From Ketobacter sp. MCCC 1A13808 (GTDB lineage Bacteria; Pseudomonadota; Gammaproteobacteria; Pseudomonadales; Ketobacteraceae), in NCBI RefSeq assembly GCF_009746715.1, contig NZ_VRKW01000016.1:1-64000 (forward strand): a stretch of DNA of 64,000 bases, in the 5' to 3' direction. The notes beneath the pieces were generated by a model that had not been told where the DNA came from, searched no databases, and saw only the letters and a list, made by a program, of their open reading frames with translations. A program made the translations under genes and the position numbers. Positions 10,490-18,786 of this stretch are shown piece by piece. Numbering within the stretch: position 1 is the stretch's first letter; the number at the start of each line of letters is the position of its first letter.

Positions 10490-11365
10490 TTATTCCCCTT
10501 CGTCCAGAAACAAACCAGGCACAACTTCGCGGTGAAAGCCGTCGTAAGGTACTGATTTACTGTGTGCACGAAGTGGATAGATAGCTGTGTTGCCCTGAGA
10601 CGCGGCGCCATCTACTCGAATAGTCGTTCCGCTGATGAAGGATGCGGCCGGACAAAGTAAAAAACAAATGCTGGCGCTGACCTCTGCCTCGTTTCCCAGT
10701 CGACCTAATGGCACGGCCGCCTTTAATTGTTTTATAACGGCTTTGAAGCTTTCGGGATAGGTTTCCATCCCGCTGGACGTAATCCAACCCGGAGCGACTG
10801 CATTTACCCGCACACCGGCACCCCCCCATTCGTAGGCAGCGGTTTGGGTGAAGTTGACCATGCCGGCCCGCGCTGCACCGGAATGCCCCATTCCCGGCAT
10901 ACCGCTCCACATGTCTGCGACGATATTGACGATGGCGCCACCGTGGGAGCACATCGATTGATTAAACACTTCACGTGCTACCAGAAAGCCTCCGGTGAGA
11001 TTGGTGGCGATAACGGCATCCCAGCCTTTTTTATTAATTGCTAGTAAAGGCGCAGGAAACTGGCCGCCAGCATTGTTGACTAATCCGTGGATCGCTCCGT
11101 GTTGTTCGACTATGCTTTTGATAACCTCTTTAACGGATTCTTCGTTGCGGATATCACATGGGGCAATGGCGCAAAGGCCGCCATCTTCTTTGATTTCAGC
11201 GGCCACTTTTTGCAGTTTCTCTTCTTTACGTCCTATGATAATGACCTTTGCGCCCAGCCCGGAAAGTTCATGGGCGGTGCAACGACCGATGCCGCTGCCA
11301 CCACCGGTGACAATGTGCGTTTGTCCTTCAAAGAGATCCGGCCGGAAAACCGATTTGTAGTTCAT
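10490..11365 (-). CDS. atuB: Short-chain dehydrogenase/reductase of the atu cluster
   Basis: SDR-family protein, 291 residues, with the nucleotide-binding glycine motif TGGGSGIGR and the NNAGG motif. The classical catalytic YxxxK is absent: the corresponding stretch reads GHSGAARAGMVNFTQT, the pattern I recall from peroxisomal trans-2-enoyl-CoA reductase-like SDRs. In P. aeruginosa AtuB is needed for growth on citronellol, but its exact reaction was not settled; oxidation of the alcohol/aldehyde and reduction of an enoyl-CoA are both possible. It lies 9 bp after atuA and 5 bp before atuC, clearly cotranscribed. Confidence 0.83.
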   Translation of the reverse strand: MNYKSVFRPDLFEGQTHIVTGGGSGIGRCTAHELSGLGAKVIIIGRKEEKLQKVAAEIKEDGGLCAIAPCDIRNEESVKEVIKSIVEQHGAIHGLVNNAGGQFPAPLLAINKKGWDAVIATNLTGGFLVAREVFNQSMCSHGGAIVNIVADMWSGMPGMGHSGAARAGMVNFTQTAAYEWGGAGVRVNAVAPGWITSSGMETYPESFKAVIKQLKAAVPLGRLGNEAEVSASICFLLCPAASFISGTTIRVDGAASQGNTAIYPLRAHSKSVPYDGFHREVVPGLFLDEGE

Positions 11366-11374
11366 AATATTATC

Positions 11375-13177
11375 CTAAACAGATTCGTAGATTGTTTCAC
11401 TGACGGGTATGGGACAATCCAGTAATTGCTGGGCAAAGGCCTTTCCCTGTGGATCAATGCGCAGGCTGCTCATACCACCACCGCCTAAACTGTTAAGAAG
11501 TAGAAAATTCAGAGCATTGAAACCGGGTAATTCCCAGCCAAGTACTTCTCCGGGCTGCTCATCAAAAGTATGGCTCATATAATCCGACACCGTGGATTCG
11601 GTAAGTGCCGCTTTGATGAAGGGTAGGTATTCCGGCTTGCGCGCGATCACACCGATATTGCTATGGTTGCCTTTATCGCCACTTCGGGCCCAGGCTAATT
11701 TAACCAGCGGAACCTGAAATCCCTGATCGGGTTTGGCAGCGCTTTTGCCTGAAGTCATTTCAATCGCTGGGTGCATTTCTTCTGAGAAATGGTTCTCTGG
11801 ATTTACTGGCACGGCAAAAGCTGAGCCGTTTATTTCGACAGCAGGTTGAATCAAGGACTTATTAATAAGAAAAGAATAGAGGCGTATTGTAGGCGACACT
11901 TTCGGTCGGCCACCCACAATCCCGGTTATTCCCGGTGCCATTCCCGTTGCGGCTTGGGCAATTTCCCGTGAAAAAAGAACCAGTGCCTTTTTGTCGGTGT
12001 GTGCTGCAGCAATTTTCACCACCACTTCACGGTTTAGCGAGATTGCTCCGTGGCGCCCATAGGTGCTTTCTGTACCTAGAATTTCTGTGTTGACCTGAGA
12101 AAAATCAGCCATGCCTTTTTCAGAAAACATGCGCTGTACTTTCTTAATAATTGCACCACTTACACATTCTGCTTTTTTAACCGCATCCATTCCGCCAAGT
12201 AAGAAAGAGGCGGTAATACGAAAGCCGTCCGGATAGGTTGCGCTGACTTTATATTGATCCGTCGGACCTTGTCCTTTTGCGCCACTCACGTTCACCCGAT
12301 GAGGCGCAATCTGTTGCAAATGCACCTGGGTAAAGTCACAAACGACATCCGGCAGGTAATAGGCGTTCGGGTTGCCGATTTCATACACCAATTGCTCAGC
12401 TACCGTTGCCGGGGACACTAGACCGCCGGTGTGGTCTGGTTTAGTCACTATGAAGCTCCCGTCCGCATGGCATTCAACAACCGGAAACCCCATGTTGTCG
12501 TAATCTTCCACCTCTTCCCAGTCGGTGAAATTACCACCGGTACATTGAGCGCCACATTCTATTATGTGACCTGCCAGGCTTCCCTGGGCCAACTTGTCGT
12601 AATCGCTCCAACTCCATCCGAATTCATGAATCAAGGGCGCCAGTACCAGTGCGCTATCCACCACCCGACCGGTGATAACAATATCCGCTCCTTGCTGCAG
12701 TGCGGTCACGATAGCGGGCGCGCCCAGATAGGCGTTCATGCTGATAACAAATGGCGGCAAGGGGTTGCCGCTGTTGATTTCTTTTATTTCCAGTTGCCTG
12801 ATGTCGGGCTGCAATGGCATCAGGTCATCACCCAGGACTACGGCCACCTTCAGACTCAGACCCGCCTGCTGGATCAGCGTTTCAAGTGCCTTCGCGCAAC
12901 TTGTTGGATTGATGCCTCCGGCGTTGCTAATGACTTTGGTCCCTTTGGTGGCGATGTCTTGTAGCAACGGCCCCATAACGTTGGTGACAAAATCGGTGGC
13001 AAAGCCGGCTGCGGGATCCTTCATTCGGGCACCGGCCATGATGGACATGGTGACCTCCGCCAGATAATCAGACACCAGATAATCGAGATCTGCCTGGCGC
13101 ATTAATTGGAAAGCAGCACTTTCTGTATCGCCCCAAAAGGCGGAGGAGCAACCGATTTTAATTATTTTTTCAGCCAT
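11375..13177 (-). CDS. atuA: Acyclic terpene utilisation protein AtuA
   Basis: 600-residue member of the AtuA/DUF1446 family, a family largely restricted to acyclic-terpene clusters. The N-terminal domain begins [16 protein letters not shown] and the C-terminal domain carries [24 protein letters not shown], both typical. The biochemical role is not firmly established; it has been proposed to act on 3-hydroxy-3-isohexenylglutaryl-CoA, releasing the C2 unit to give 7-methyl-3-oxo-6-octenoyl-CoA. It is the first gene of the operon, divergent from a TetR regulator, which mirrors the atuR-atuA arrangement in Pseudomonas. The presence of this gene is the main reason to call the whole locus atu rather than liu. 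Confidence 0.9.
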   Translation of the reverse strand: MAEKIIKIGCSSAFWGDTESAAFQLMRQADLDYLVSDYLAEVTMSIMAGARMKDPAAGFATDFVTNVMGPLLQDIATKGTKVISNAGGINPTSCAKALETLIQQAGLSLKVAVVLGDDLMPLQPDIRQLEIKEINSGNPLPPFVISMNAYLGAPAIVTALQQGADIVITGRVVDSALVLAPLIHEFGWSWSDYDKLAQGSLAGHIIECGAQCTGGNFTDWEEVEDYDNMGFPVVECHADGSFIVTKPDHTGGLVSPATVAEQLVYEIGNPNAYYLPDVVCDFTQVHLQQIAPHRVNVSGAKGQGPTDQYKVSATYPDGFRITASFLLGGMDAVKKAECVSGAIIKKVQRMFSEKGMADFSQVNTEILGTESTYGRHGAISLNREVVVKIAAAHTDKKALVLFSREIAQAATGMAPGITGIVGGRPKVSPTIRLYSFLINKSLIQPAVEINGSAFAVPVNPENHFSEEMHPAIEMTSGKSAAKPDQGFQVPLVKLAWARSGDKGNHSNIGVIARKPEYLPFIKAALTESTVSDYMSHTFDEQPGEVLGWELPGFNALNFLLLNSLGGGGMSSLRIDPQGKAFAQQLLDCPIPVSETIYESV

Positions 13178-13265
13178 GGAGTGGGGTTCCGTGCGGATGA
13201 TGGGTAGGTAGAATTATTGACTGGTTTATTATGGACGCAAACCTGCTCTACAATGGCCAAACGAT

Positions 13266-13283
13266 ACCAAGCAAGCGCTTGGT
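13266..13283. promoter_or_regulatory. Palindromic candidate TetR operator in the atuA-atuR-like intergenic region
   Basis: 18-bp inverted repeat ACCAAGC-AAGC-GCTTGGT with perfect 7-bp arms; nested in it is the 10-bp palindrome CAAGCGCTTG. It lies between the divergent atuA start (13177) and the TetR start (13419), where a shared operator is expected. AAGC/GCTT half-sites are common among TetR regulators of acyl-CoA catabolism. Binding by the adjacent regulator is inferred. Confidence 0.6.
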
Positions 13284-13418
13284 TTGTAAAGGGCTGTGAG
13301 CCGTGTTCTCCGCATTTCACTGGCAATATGCGTCAGGCTGGGTTAAAAGGCTCAACCTCGGGTCAATTTAAGTTGCCTGGCTTTGTGTGGGTAACGAGTT
13401 CAGTAAAGGTTTGTGTAA

Positions 13419-14021
13419 ATGGCGTCTAAGGTGAAAAAACTGGCAAACGGCATGGAAGATACACCCAGAGGCAGGTTGTTAGCGGCGGCTGCGCACCTTT
13501 TCCGCACCAAGGGTTTTGAGCGCACTACGGTGAGGGATCTGGCGCAGGAAGTGGGGATACAGTCTGGCAGTATCTTTCACCACTTTAAGTCAAAGGAGGA
13601 GATCCTTCGTTGCGTGATGGAGGAAGTGATTCATTTCAATACGGGGCGTATGCGGGAAGGGTTAGATAAATCCGCGGGCCCCCGGGATAAGCTATTGGCT
13701 CTGATTCGTTCAGAATTGAATTCCATAAATGGCGAAACCGGGGAGGCCATGGCGGTGTTGATCTATGAGTGGCGCTGCCTAACACCGGAAAGCCAGGAGC
13801 ATATCCTTGAATTACGGTCGCATTACGAGCAGTTGTGGTTGGATACACTTAAGGAGGCCCAGCAAGCGGGTCTGATCGCCCCCCAGAGAGACCTGTTTGT
13901 ACTGCGACGCTTGATGGCGGGGGCCATAAGCTGGTCTCATTATTGGTACAAAACGGATGGGGAAATCAAGCTGGACCAGTTAGCGCATCAGGCTTTGTTT
14001 TTGGCTTTACACGAGAGCTAA
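13419..14021 (+). CDS. TetR/AcrR-family regulator, probable local repressor of atu operon (AtuR-like)
   Basis: 200-residue TetR protein. The N-terminal helix-turn-helix reads TVRDLAQEVGIQSGSIFHHFKSKEE (about residues 38-62), the typical TetR recognition helix with FHHFKSKEE. The C-terminal ligand domain has Trp/Tyr-rich segments (YEWRCL, SHYWYK) near its end suited to binding a bulky acyl-CoA. It is divergent from atuA with a 241-bp spacer holding the palindrome at 13266-13283. By analogy with AtuR it should repress atuA-F until a terpenoid acyl-CoA binds; the operator and ligand are not shown by sequence alone. Confidence 0.85.
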   Translation: MASKVKKLANGMEDTPRGRLLAAAAHLFRTKGFERTTVRDLAQEVGIQSGSIFHHFKSKEEILRCVMEEVIHFNTGRMREGLDKSAGPRDKLLALIRSELNSINGETGEAMAVLIYEWRCLTPESQEHILELRSHYEQLWLDTLKEAQQAGLIAPQRDLFVLRRLMAGAISWSHYWYKTDGEIKLDQLAHQALFLALHES

Positions 14022-14389
14022 CATTATGTTGTACAAGACAGCCTGTTCCGGGAGCGGTTTTTTGTGGCTTATAGGATTATAGAATTTGTGGGGTTTTACC
14101 TGCTTTTTTCCTGAAATAAGCCGAATTTGTCCATTTGGTCCAAATTTATCTGTGTTTCAGTATACGTTATATACCGCTTGTTGCGTGAATACACATTACG
14201 TTTAATAAGTTTACAAATCTTTCCTCGAATCAGTTTTTGGAAAGCTGATAGTATCCGAAGGAGCACATTTTTTGTGTTCTTTAATCTTTCATGAGGGGTT
14301 ATGAGCGCCGTGTCCAATTGCGGTGACTCCGGGGCAGGGGATCTCTCCATATATAAACACTACAAAAATAAATAAATAGGTGGTTGGTT
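14022..14389. other. AT-rich intergenic region between two TetR genes
   Basis: No gene is supported here. The stretch is AT-rich, with several short stop-broken frames. It must carry the promoter of the TetR gene at 14390, since no convincing read-through feature links it to the upstream gene. I see neither a clear terminator nor a -35/-10 pair good enough to annotate. Confidence 0.5.
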
Positions 14390-15073
14390 ATGAACACACC
14401 GGAAGAAGCATCGAATGAGACGGGATTTTCGGTTGATCGGGGAACCGATGCACGGGAAAGAATTTTAGCAGCTGCAGAAGCATTGTTCGCTATTCGGGGG
14501 TTTGAAGGGGTATCTACCACTCAGATCGCTAAGGTAGCAGGTATTACACAGCCGTTGATTCACTATCATTTCAAAAATAAAGAAGCGCTCTGGAAAGCGA
14601 CAATTTCCCGCTTGTTTAGTCGATTGTCCGAAGAATTCACAGCAGAAGTCAAAGGGATGCCCAGTGGCGACAGCCGCCGCTATATGATCGAGATGGTCAG
14701 AAGCTATGTGGCGTTTGTTGCCAAGTACCCTCAATACGGGCAGTTTATACTGCGCGAGGGCGTGCAAGAGTCGCCGCGACTGGAATGGATGGTTGAGCAG
14801 TGGTTGCGGCCTTTGCTCGGACAGTTCCATGAAACCTACGAAAAAGGGGTAGAGGAAGGCTGGATTAAAGATATCCCGTTTCCCCAGTTGATTATGCTGA
14901 TCACCGCATCGGCGAGCCATTTCTTTTCTTTAGCACCCTTAATGAAGTCACTCTATGGCATTGACGCGCAAAGCCCGCAGCAGGCACTCGCCCACAGTGA
15001 TGCCGTGGTCGACGTCGCGTTGACTGCGATCATGCGTGAGCCCAGTCAGCAGCCGGCTGCTGTGGTGATGTAA
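14390..15073 (+). CDS. TetR/AcrR-family transcriptional regulator
   Basis: About 227 residues. The helix-turn-helix is VSTTQIAKVAGITQPLIHYHFKNKE (about residues 41-65) after the canonical RERILAAAEALFAIRGFEG helix. The C-terminal domain (QYGQFILREGVQESPRLEWM) resembles the YcdC/CerR-like C-terminal domain group. Start chosen at ATG 14390 with AGGTGG just upstream; an in-frame TTG at 14384 is less likely. It stands alone before a strong terminator, so its target is not evident from context; autoregulation and control of the nearby small gene are possible but unsupported. Confidence 0.83.
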   Translation: MNTPEEASNETGFSVDRGTDARERILAAAEALFAIRGFEGVSTTQIAKVAGITQPLIHYHFKNKEALWKATISRLFSRLSEEFTAEVKGMPSGDSRRYMIEMVRSYVAFVAKYPQYGQFILREGVQESPRLEWMVEQWLRPLLGQFHETYEKGVEEGWIKDIPFPQLIMLITASASHFFSLAPLMKSLYGIDAQSPQQALAHSDAVVDVALTAIMREPSQQPAAVVM

Positions 15074-15100
15074 TAAGCCAGGTGTTGTTCCGTCAATGAT

Positions 15101-15127
15101 AAAAGCCGCCTGTTGAGGCGGCTTTTT
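15101..15127 (+). terminator. Intrinsic terminator after TetR gene
   Basis: AAAAGCCGCC (15101-15110) / GGCGGCTTTT (15117-15126) with a 6-nt loop and a T-tract. It begins 27 bp after the stop at 15073. Confidence 0.88.
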
Positions 15128-15172
15128 ATTGGGCAAGGTTATTTGAATTGTAACAATGACAGGGGAGTTTGC

Positions 15173-15385
15173 ATGATCGGCAATGGTCAGCCCTATGGCA
15201 GCACCGGGTATGTCATAGTAGAAGAGGGTGAGATTAACCCGACAACCTACCGGCTAGAGATAAAAAATTATTTGGTAATTCGGCCCGACGGCGACCAAGT
15301 GTCAGGTGCCTTTTCTTTATCTGCTGCCCGCGAATATATTGATGCTACAGAATTAAAACTTAGGAAAAATAATAACTTAGATTGA
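15173..15385 (+). CDS. Small hypothetical protein, 70 aa
   Basis: Start at ATG 15173 is preceded by an excellent AGGGGAG at 15161-15167. The product has a glycine-rich beginning (MIGNGQPYGSTGY) and alternating hydrophobic residues suggesting a small beta-rich fold, then a charged helix at the end (EYIDATELKLRKNN). No family is recognised and no signal peptide or membrane segment is present. It sits between a terminator and the tRNA promoter, hence a separate small transcript. Confidence 0.6.
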   Translation: MIGNGQPYGSTGYVIVEEGEINPTTYRLEIKNYLVIRPDGDQVSGAFSLSAAREYIDATELKLRKNNNLD

Positions 15386-15463
15386 TAATGCTGAATATAA
15401 GCGGGTTTAGGCGAAGTGGTCACTTACATGGTGGATTTATTTCAGTTTTTTTGAATTTAACGT

Positions 15464-15491
15464 TTGACAGATTTTCGAAAACTCGTAAAAT
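15464..15491 (+). promoter_or_regulatory. Sigma-70 promoter of the tRNA-Val/tRNA-Asp unit
   Basis: TTGACA (15464-15469), 16-bp spacer, TAAAAT (15486-15491). It is followed by the GC-rich discriminator GGCGCGC, which is typical of stringently controlled stable-RNA promoters. The tRNA begins 15 bp further on. Confidence 0.8.
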
Positions 15492-15505
15492 GGCGCGCAC
15501 TCTTG

Positions 15506-15581
15506 GGGTGGTTAGCTCAGCTGGGAGAGCATCGCCCTTACAAGGCGAGGGTCACAGGTTCGATCCCTGTACCACCCACCA
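15506..15581 (+). tRNA. tRNA-Val (UAC)
   Basis: 76-nt cloverleaf with encoded CCA. Acceptor stem GGGTGGT/ACCACCC, anticodon stem TCGCC/GGCGA with loop CTTACAA (anticodon TAC), and T arm ACAGG-TTCGATC-CCTGT. It is the first of two tandem tRNAs. Confidence 0.97.
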
Positions 15582-15587
15582 AGATCC

Positions 15588-15664
15588 GGAGCGGTAGTTC
15601 AGTTGGTTAGAATACCGGCCTGTCACGCCGGGGGTCGCGGGTTCGAGTCCCGTCCGCTCCGCCA
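15588..15664 (+). tRNA. tRNA-Asp (GUC)
   Basis: 77-nt cloverleaf with encoded CCA. Acceptor stem GGAGCGG/CCGCTCC, anticodon stem CCGGC/GCCGG with loop CTGTCAC (anticodon GTC), standard T arm. It begins 6 nt after tRNA-Val and is surely cotranscribed. Confidence 0.97.
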
Positions 15665-15938
15665 CTTTTTCCTGACTCACCAGGGTCGTAATAGGGAAAG
15701 TGGTTCCCCCTCCCAAGAACGTTCTGACTTATCTTATATTTCGGTAATGGAATTTTCCCGAGCTGCATCGTCACCTCGACACCCCCTCTGATTCACAAGC
15801 CTGTCATCTTGCTGCTGTTTAATTCGTTTTAAGGGTCTGTGACCCTGTAACTGGACAACATAATCGTATTAGGGTTATATGGTACGGATATTGATTGTCA
15901 TTCTCGTTCAATCAAAAGGATAACAGGAGCAAAAAAAT

Positions 15939-16019
15939 ATGGAACATTACCAGGATGAACTGTTGGATACATCGGAATTTGAGTTCGACGATGAAGTGGA
16001 TGACGCTTTCGAGATGTAA
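15939..16019 (+). CDS. 26-residue acidic mini-protein
   Basis: Frame of 26 codons plus TAA. The start ATG at 15939 follows ACAGGAGC, a good ribosome site with normal spacing. About half of the residues are Asp or Glu and there is no Lys or Arg, giving a strongly negative peptide (MEHYQDELLD...DDEVDDAFEM). A Rho-independent terminator hairpin starts inside its last codons (16000-16033), the arrangement expected of a dedicated short mRNA. The preceding 274 bp contain no other gene, only a small hairpin (AGGGTC-TGT-GACCCT, 15832-15846) and a weak promoter-like pair (TGGACA 15852, TTATAT 15875). No homologue is recalled. It could alternatively be a leader peptide or part of a small RNA. Confidence 0.5.
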   Translation: MEHYQDELLDTSEFEFDDEVDDAFEM

Positions 16020-16041
16020 TCTCAAAGCGTCATTTTCGTTT
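16000..16041 (+). terminator. Terminator overlapping the 3' end of the mini-gene
   Basis: Long stem ATGACGCTTTCGAGAT (16000-16015) / ATCTCAAAGCGTCAT (16019-16033) with a 3-nt loop and one bulged base, followed by TTTCGTTTT. The left arm codes for the last residues of the mini-protein and the right arm overlaps the end of the convergent AraC gene by a few bases. Confidence 0.75.
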
Positions 16042-17055
16042 TGAACTCAATGATTTTCGGTATTCTCCAGGTGTTTGCCCAGACCAGCGTTTAAAAGCCC
16101 GTTGAAAAGCGCCCGGGGTGGAAAAGCCCAGTAAATAAGATATCTCGCCAAAGGTTAGATCGGTATTCCTCATATAACTCATTGCTACGTCTCGGCGCAT
16201 CTCGTCCACCAATAGCTGATAGGCGGAATCCTCCTCTTTTAACTTACGACGCAGCGTCCAGCTCGGCATCCCCAGTTTCAATGCGACTTCATCAATTGAT
16301 GGCGTTTGTCCGTGCAGCATCGTTCCCAGCACTTTAAGTACTTTATTTCGATAGCTGTCGGCTAGCGCAATTTCATTTAATTGCCGTTCGCATTGGCGAA
16401 TTAGTTTTTGGTGTAGCCCCGCATTACTTTCGAGTACCGGTGTTTGCAATGCCTCGCTAGTGAGTACAAGGGCGTTACGTTCGCAACCAAACCTGACTGG
16501 GCACGAAAACGCTTCCCTATAGGCATCAACATAGGAAGGTGTATCAAACTCTATCTGAATATGCTCGACCAGATCGCTGCGTCCGGTGAGCAGATAAATC
16601 AGTTTTACCCACGCGGTAAGCACCCCGTCGACCACAAAGCAGGTGTACGCGTTATAGGGGGCAATGGAATAAAAGCTTAAAACCGGTTTGGGCTCGTCAG
16701 AAAGCAGAGCACTGGTACCGCGATAACATTGACTGTTCAAGTGCTCGAATTGCGTCAGAACGGTCAGGGCCTGTTGCAGGGTGGCCGAGGTCATTGCTGC
16801 TAGCCCGACATACCCCGATCCGCTCAGTGTGCTATGGTGGCCCATAAGCAAGCCGATTTCCTGGCGCCCGGTCTGGCGGATTGCGCCACGACCTAAACGC
16901 ATTAAAAACGTCAGGTCGACGCGGTTGTCATCATCTTCCAGTTCATTCGGGTCGAGCTCAGCATCAGCAAGTAGCTGGTCGATGTCGCTCCCCAATGAGT
17001 GCGCAAGCTTTAGCAACTGGTTGATATACAAGGCGGTAGTGGTTCCGATTTTCAT
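16030..17055 (-). CDS. AraC-family transcriptional regulator
   Basis: About 341 residues. The N-terminal 200 residues match the Arabinose_bd-like ligand domain of OruR/ArgR-type regulators (LMRLGRGAIRQTGRQEIGLLMG, SGSGYVGLAAMTSATLQQAL). The C-terminal two-HTH AraC domain includes PSIDEVALKLGMPSWTLRRKLKEE and FGEISYLLGFSTPGAFQRAFKRWSGQTPGEYR. ATG 17055 with AAGG a few bases upstream is preferred over an in-frame TTG at 17067. It is divergent from the coiled-coil gene at 17310 (254-bp spacer) and convergent with the mini-gene. Regulons of such proteins often include nearby lipid or amino-acid catabolism, but no target is evident. Confidence 0.87.
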   Translation of the reverse strand: MKIGTTTALYINQLLKLAHSLGSDIDQLLADAELDPNELEDDDNRVDLTFLMRLGRGAIRQTGRQEIGLLMGHHSTLSGSGYVGLAAMTSATLQQALTVLTQFEHLNSQCYRGTSALLSDEPKPVLSFYSIAPYNAYTCFVVDGVLTAWVKLIYLLTGRSDLVEHIQIEFDTPSYVDAYREAFSCPVRFGCERNALVLTSEALQTPVLESNAGLHQKLIRQCERQLNEIALADSYRNKVLKVLGTMLHGQTPSIDEVALKLGMPSWTLRRKLKEEDSAYQLLVDEMRRDVAMSYMRNTDLTFGEISYLLGFSTPGAFQRAFKRWSGQTPGEYRKSLSSKRK

Positions 17056-17309
17056 TGATACCTTCAATTATCAGGAAATCGCGTAGTGGGTAGCGGGTCA
17101 TTGGCTGGCATTATATAGGGAACTGGGTCCCCTGTGTTGGGTGTGGGTATGATTGTTATTTGAGCAGGCTGTCACAGAACCCATGCAATCTCAGTCACTA
17201 TAGCCATGAATGTTGTGGACTAAAATGGTTAACTAGTGACTAGGCTAATAGTAGGTTGGGTGTAAATTGAGAGAGAGGGTGACTTTGGATACGGTGTTGG
17301 AGCCCTGCC

Positions 17310-18746
17310 ATGCTTGATTCGGTATATTCGAACGAGGCAGTGATTTTTTTTGAAGAGGGTGTCGTTTCCAAGGAAATGACCTATTCAGAATTCGAAGCCA
17401 TTTTGGACGGTGTGGTTGGTCTGGACGATTTTGCCGGCGAGACCATGGATGCTGTGTTTGTCATAATCAACGGCCAACTCAAGATTACCGGCGCTGTGTT
17501 TTTTACCGTGAGTTTCGATCGCCAGGGCTTTGCGGACCGATCCTGGAATCTACCGTTGCGGCACCTGGTTGAGACCGGTGGCAGTGGTCCTGATCTGGGC
17601 GCAGGTCCGATCCGGTTATCCTGCAAATCTCAATGTTCCGTTTCCTGGCATGCCGAATCGCTGTGGGATCCGGTGATGTCCCCCAGATCCAACTCATTCG
17701 TACGTTTGCGTGACGCAATTGCCGACAATCGTTTGTGTCTGGCGGTGAGCAAAGCGGTGTCTGCGCCGGTTCAGCGGCCAGCCGATCCGCGTTCGACTCC
17801 AGACTGGGGTGTTGAATCGCCCGCTCAGGCCCCGCAATCACCGTCGCCGGACGACGATGCGATATTCAACTCCGGCTGGTCCGGCAACGATCAAGGCCTC
17901 AGTGCGCAACAACTCGCGGTGTTGGAAACAGAACACAGGAATAAAATGGCGGCGTTGATCAAGCAGCAGCGTCTTCAGCTTCAAGCCTTGAAGAATGAGG
18001 CCCAGGAAAGGCTGCAGAGCAATCGCTTGGTACAGGAAAAAGAAATTCAGGTTGCGCGAATCGAAGTTGAGCGCTTGCGCAGCGAGCAGGGGTCACTGCA
18101 TTCGCAGAACCTGGCTCTGCGGGAGCAAAATGAAGCGCAGCGCAAACAAGTTGAGGCATTGACAAAGGCGCGTGAACTGGAATTGCAAACGGCGGAGAAA
18201 GCCGGCAAAGCTGAATTAGATGCGCTGCGTAAGCAATATAACGAGCAAATGAAGCAAAAGCTTCAGGAAGAAACCGCCAAATTGAAGGAAGACATTGAGC
18301 TGCGCAATATGGAGTTGATGTATCGGCACGATGTCGCTAAACAATTGCGAGAGGAATTAACGCAGTTGCGAAAAGATAAAATCCGTCTGGTGCATGAGGG
18401 CGGGGATAAATTTCTGGAGCGGCTGGAAGACTTAGGCATTAGTTTCATCGCTTTCCATCCCGGGGCAGGGCATGTCTCTATTGCATTGAAGGACATGCCA
18501 TCCTACATGGAAAATCCCATTGCTTATGCTGCCAACAAGTGTTTGGTGTCGGAAGAGCATTATCGAATGTGGTTAAGCCATTACCATAAGCCGGAGTGTC
18601 AGGCACCATTAAGTCATGATAAAGTCTGCGGCTGCCGGATAGCGCGCATCGACGTGCCGAGTCAGTTTGTAACTGGTAATTCTGATCGTTGCGAAAAACA
18701 TAAACCCCGCAGTTTTGGTGATAATGTAGTGAATTTGCACGCGTAA
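17310..18746 (+). CDS. Coiled-coil protein with conserved ends, function unknown
   Basis: 478 residues in three parts. Residues about 1-145 form a globular N-terminal domain. Residues about 150-200 are a Pro/Ser/Asp-rich linker. Residues about 205-365 form a long Gln/Glu/Lys-rich coiled coil. The last 110 residues form a second globular domain containing Cys and His (KPECQ...SHDKVCGC...CEKHK) that could bind a metal. Similar proteins are often labelled chromosome-partitioning or DNA-repair ATPase-like in databases, but no ATP-binding motif is visible here, so those labels look wrong. Start at 17310 is supported by GGAG at 17298. It precedes the PLP-enzyme/nadK group by 40 bp and may be in the same transcript. 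Confidence 0.8.
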   Translation: MLDSVYSNEAVIFFEEGVVSKEMTYSEFEAILDGVVGLDDFAGETMDAVFVIINGQLKITGAVFFTVSFDRQGFADRSWNLPLRHLVETGGSGPDLGAGPIRLSCKSQCSVSWHAESLWDPVMSPRSNSFVRLRDAIADNRLCLAVSKAVSAPVQRPADPRSTPDWGVESPAQAPQSPSPDDDAIFNSGWSGNDQGLSAQQLAVLETEHRNKMAALIKQQRLQLQALKNEAQERLQSNRLVQEKEIQVARIEVERLRSEQGSLHSQNLALREQNEAQRKQVEALTKARELELQTAEKAGKAELDALRKQYNEQMKQKLQEETAKLKEDIELRNMELMYRHDVAKQLREELTQLRKDKIRLVHEGGDKFLERLEDLGISFIAFHPGAGHVSIALKDMPSYMENPIAYAANKCLVSEEHYRMWLSHYHKPECQAPLSHDKVCGCRIARIDVPSQFVTGNSDRCEKHKPRSFGDNVVNLHA

Positions 18747-18786
18747 TGGTGCGGCTTTACTAGTCCTGCTTTTTTCCTGAGTTTTT

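Noticed and set aside
14096-14350. 84-codon minus-strand frame between the two TetR genes
   Set aside because: AT-rich, lysine/asparagine-heavy translation without a ribosome site; likely chance.
15661-15705. Inverted repeat after tRNA-Asp (CCACTTTTTCC / GGGAAAGTGG) considered as a terminator
   Set aside because: Its left arm uses the tRNA CCA end, pairing is imperfect and no T-tract follows.
15506-16019. tRNA genes considered as an integration site for a mobile element
   Set aside because: No integrase, no repeat of the tRNA 3' end and no compositional change nearby.
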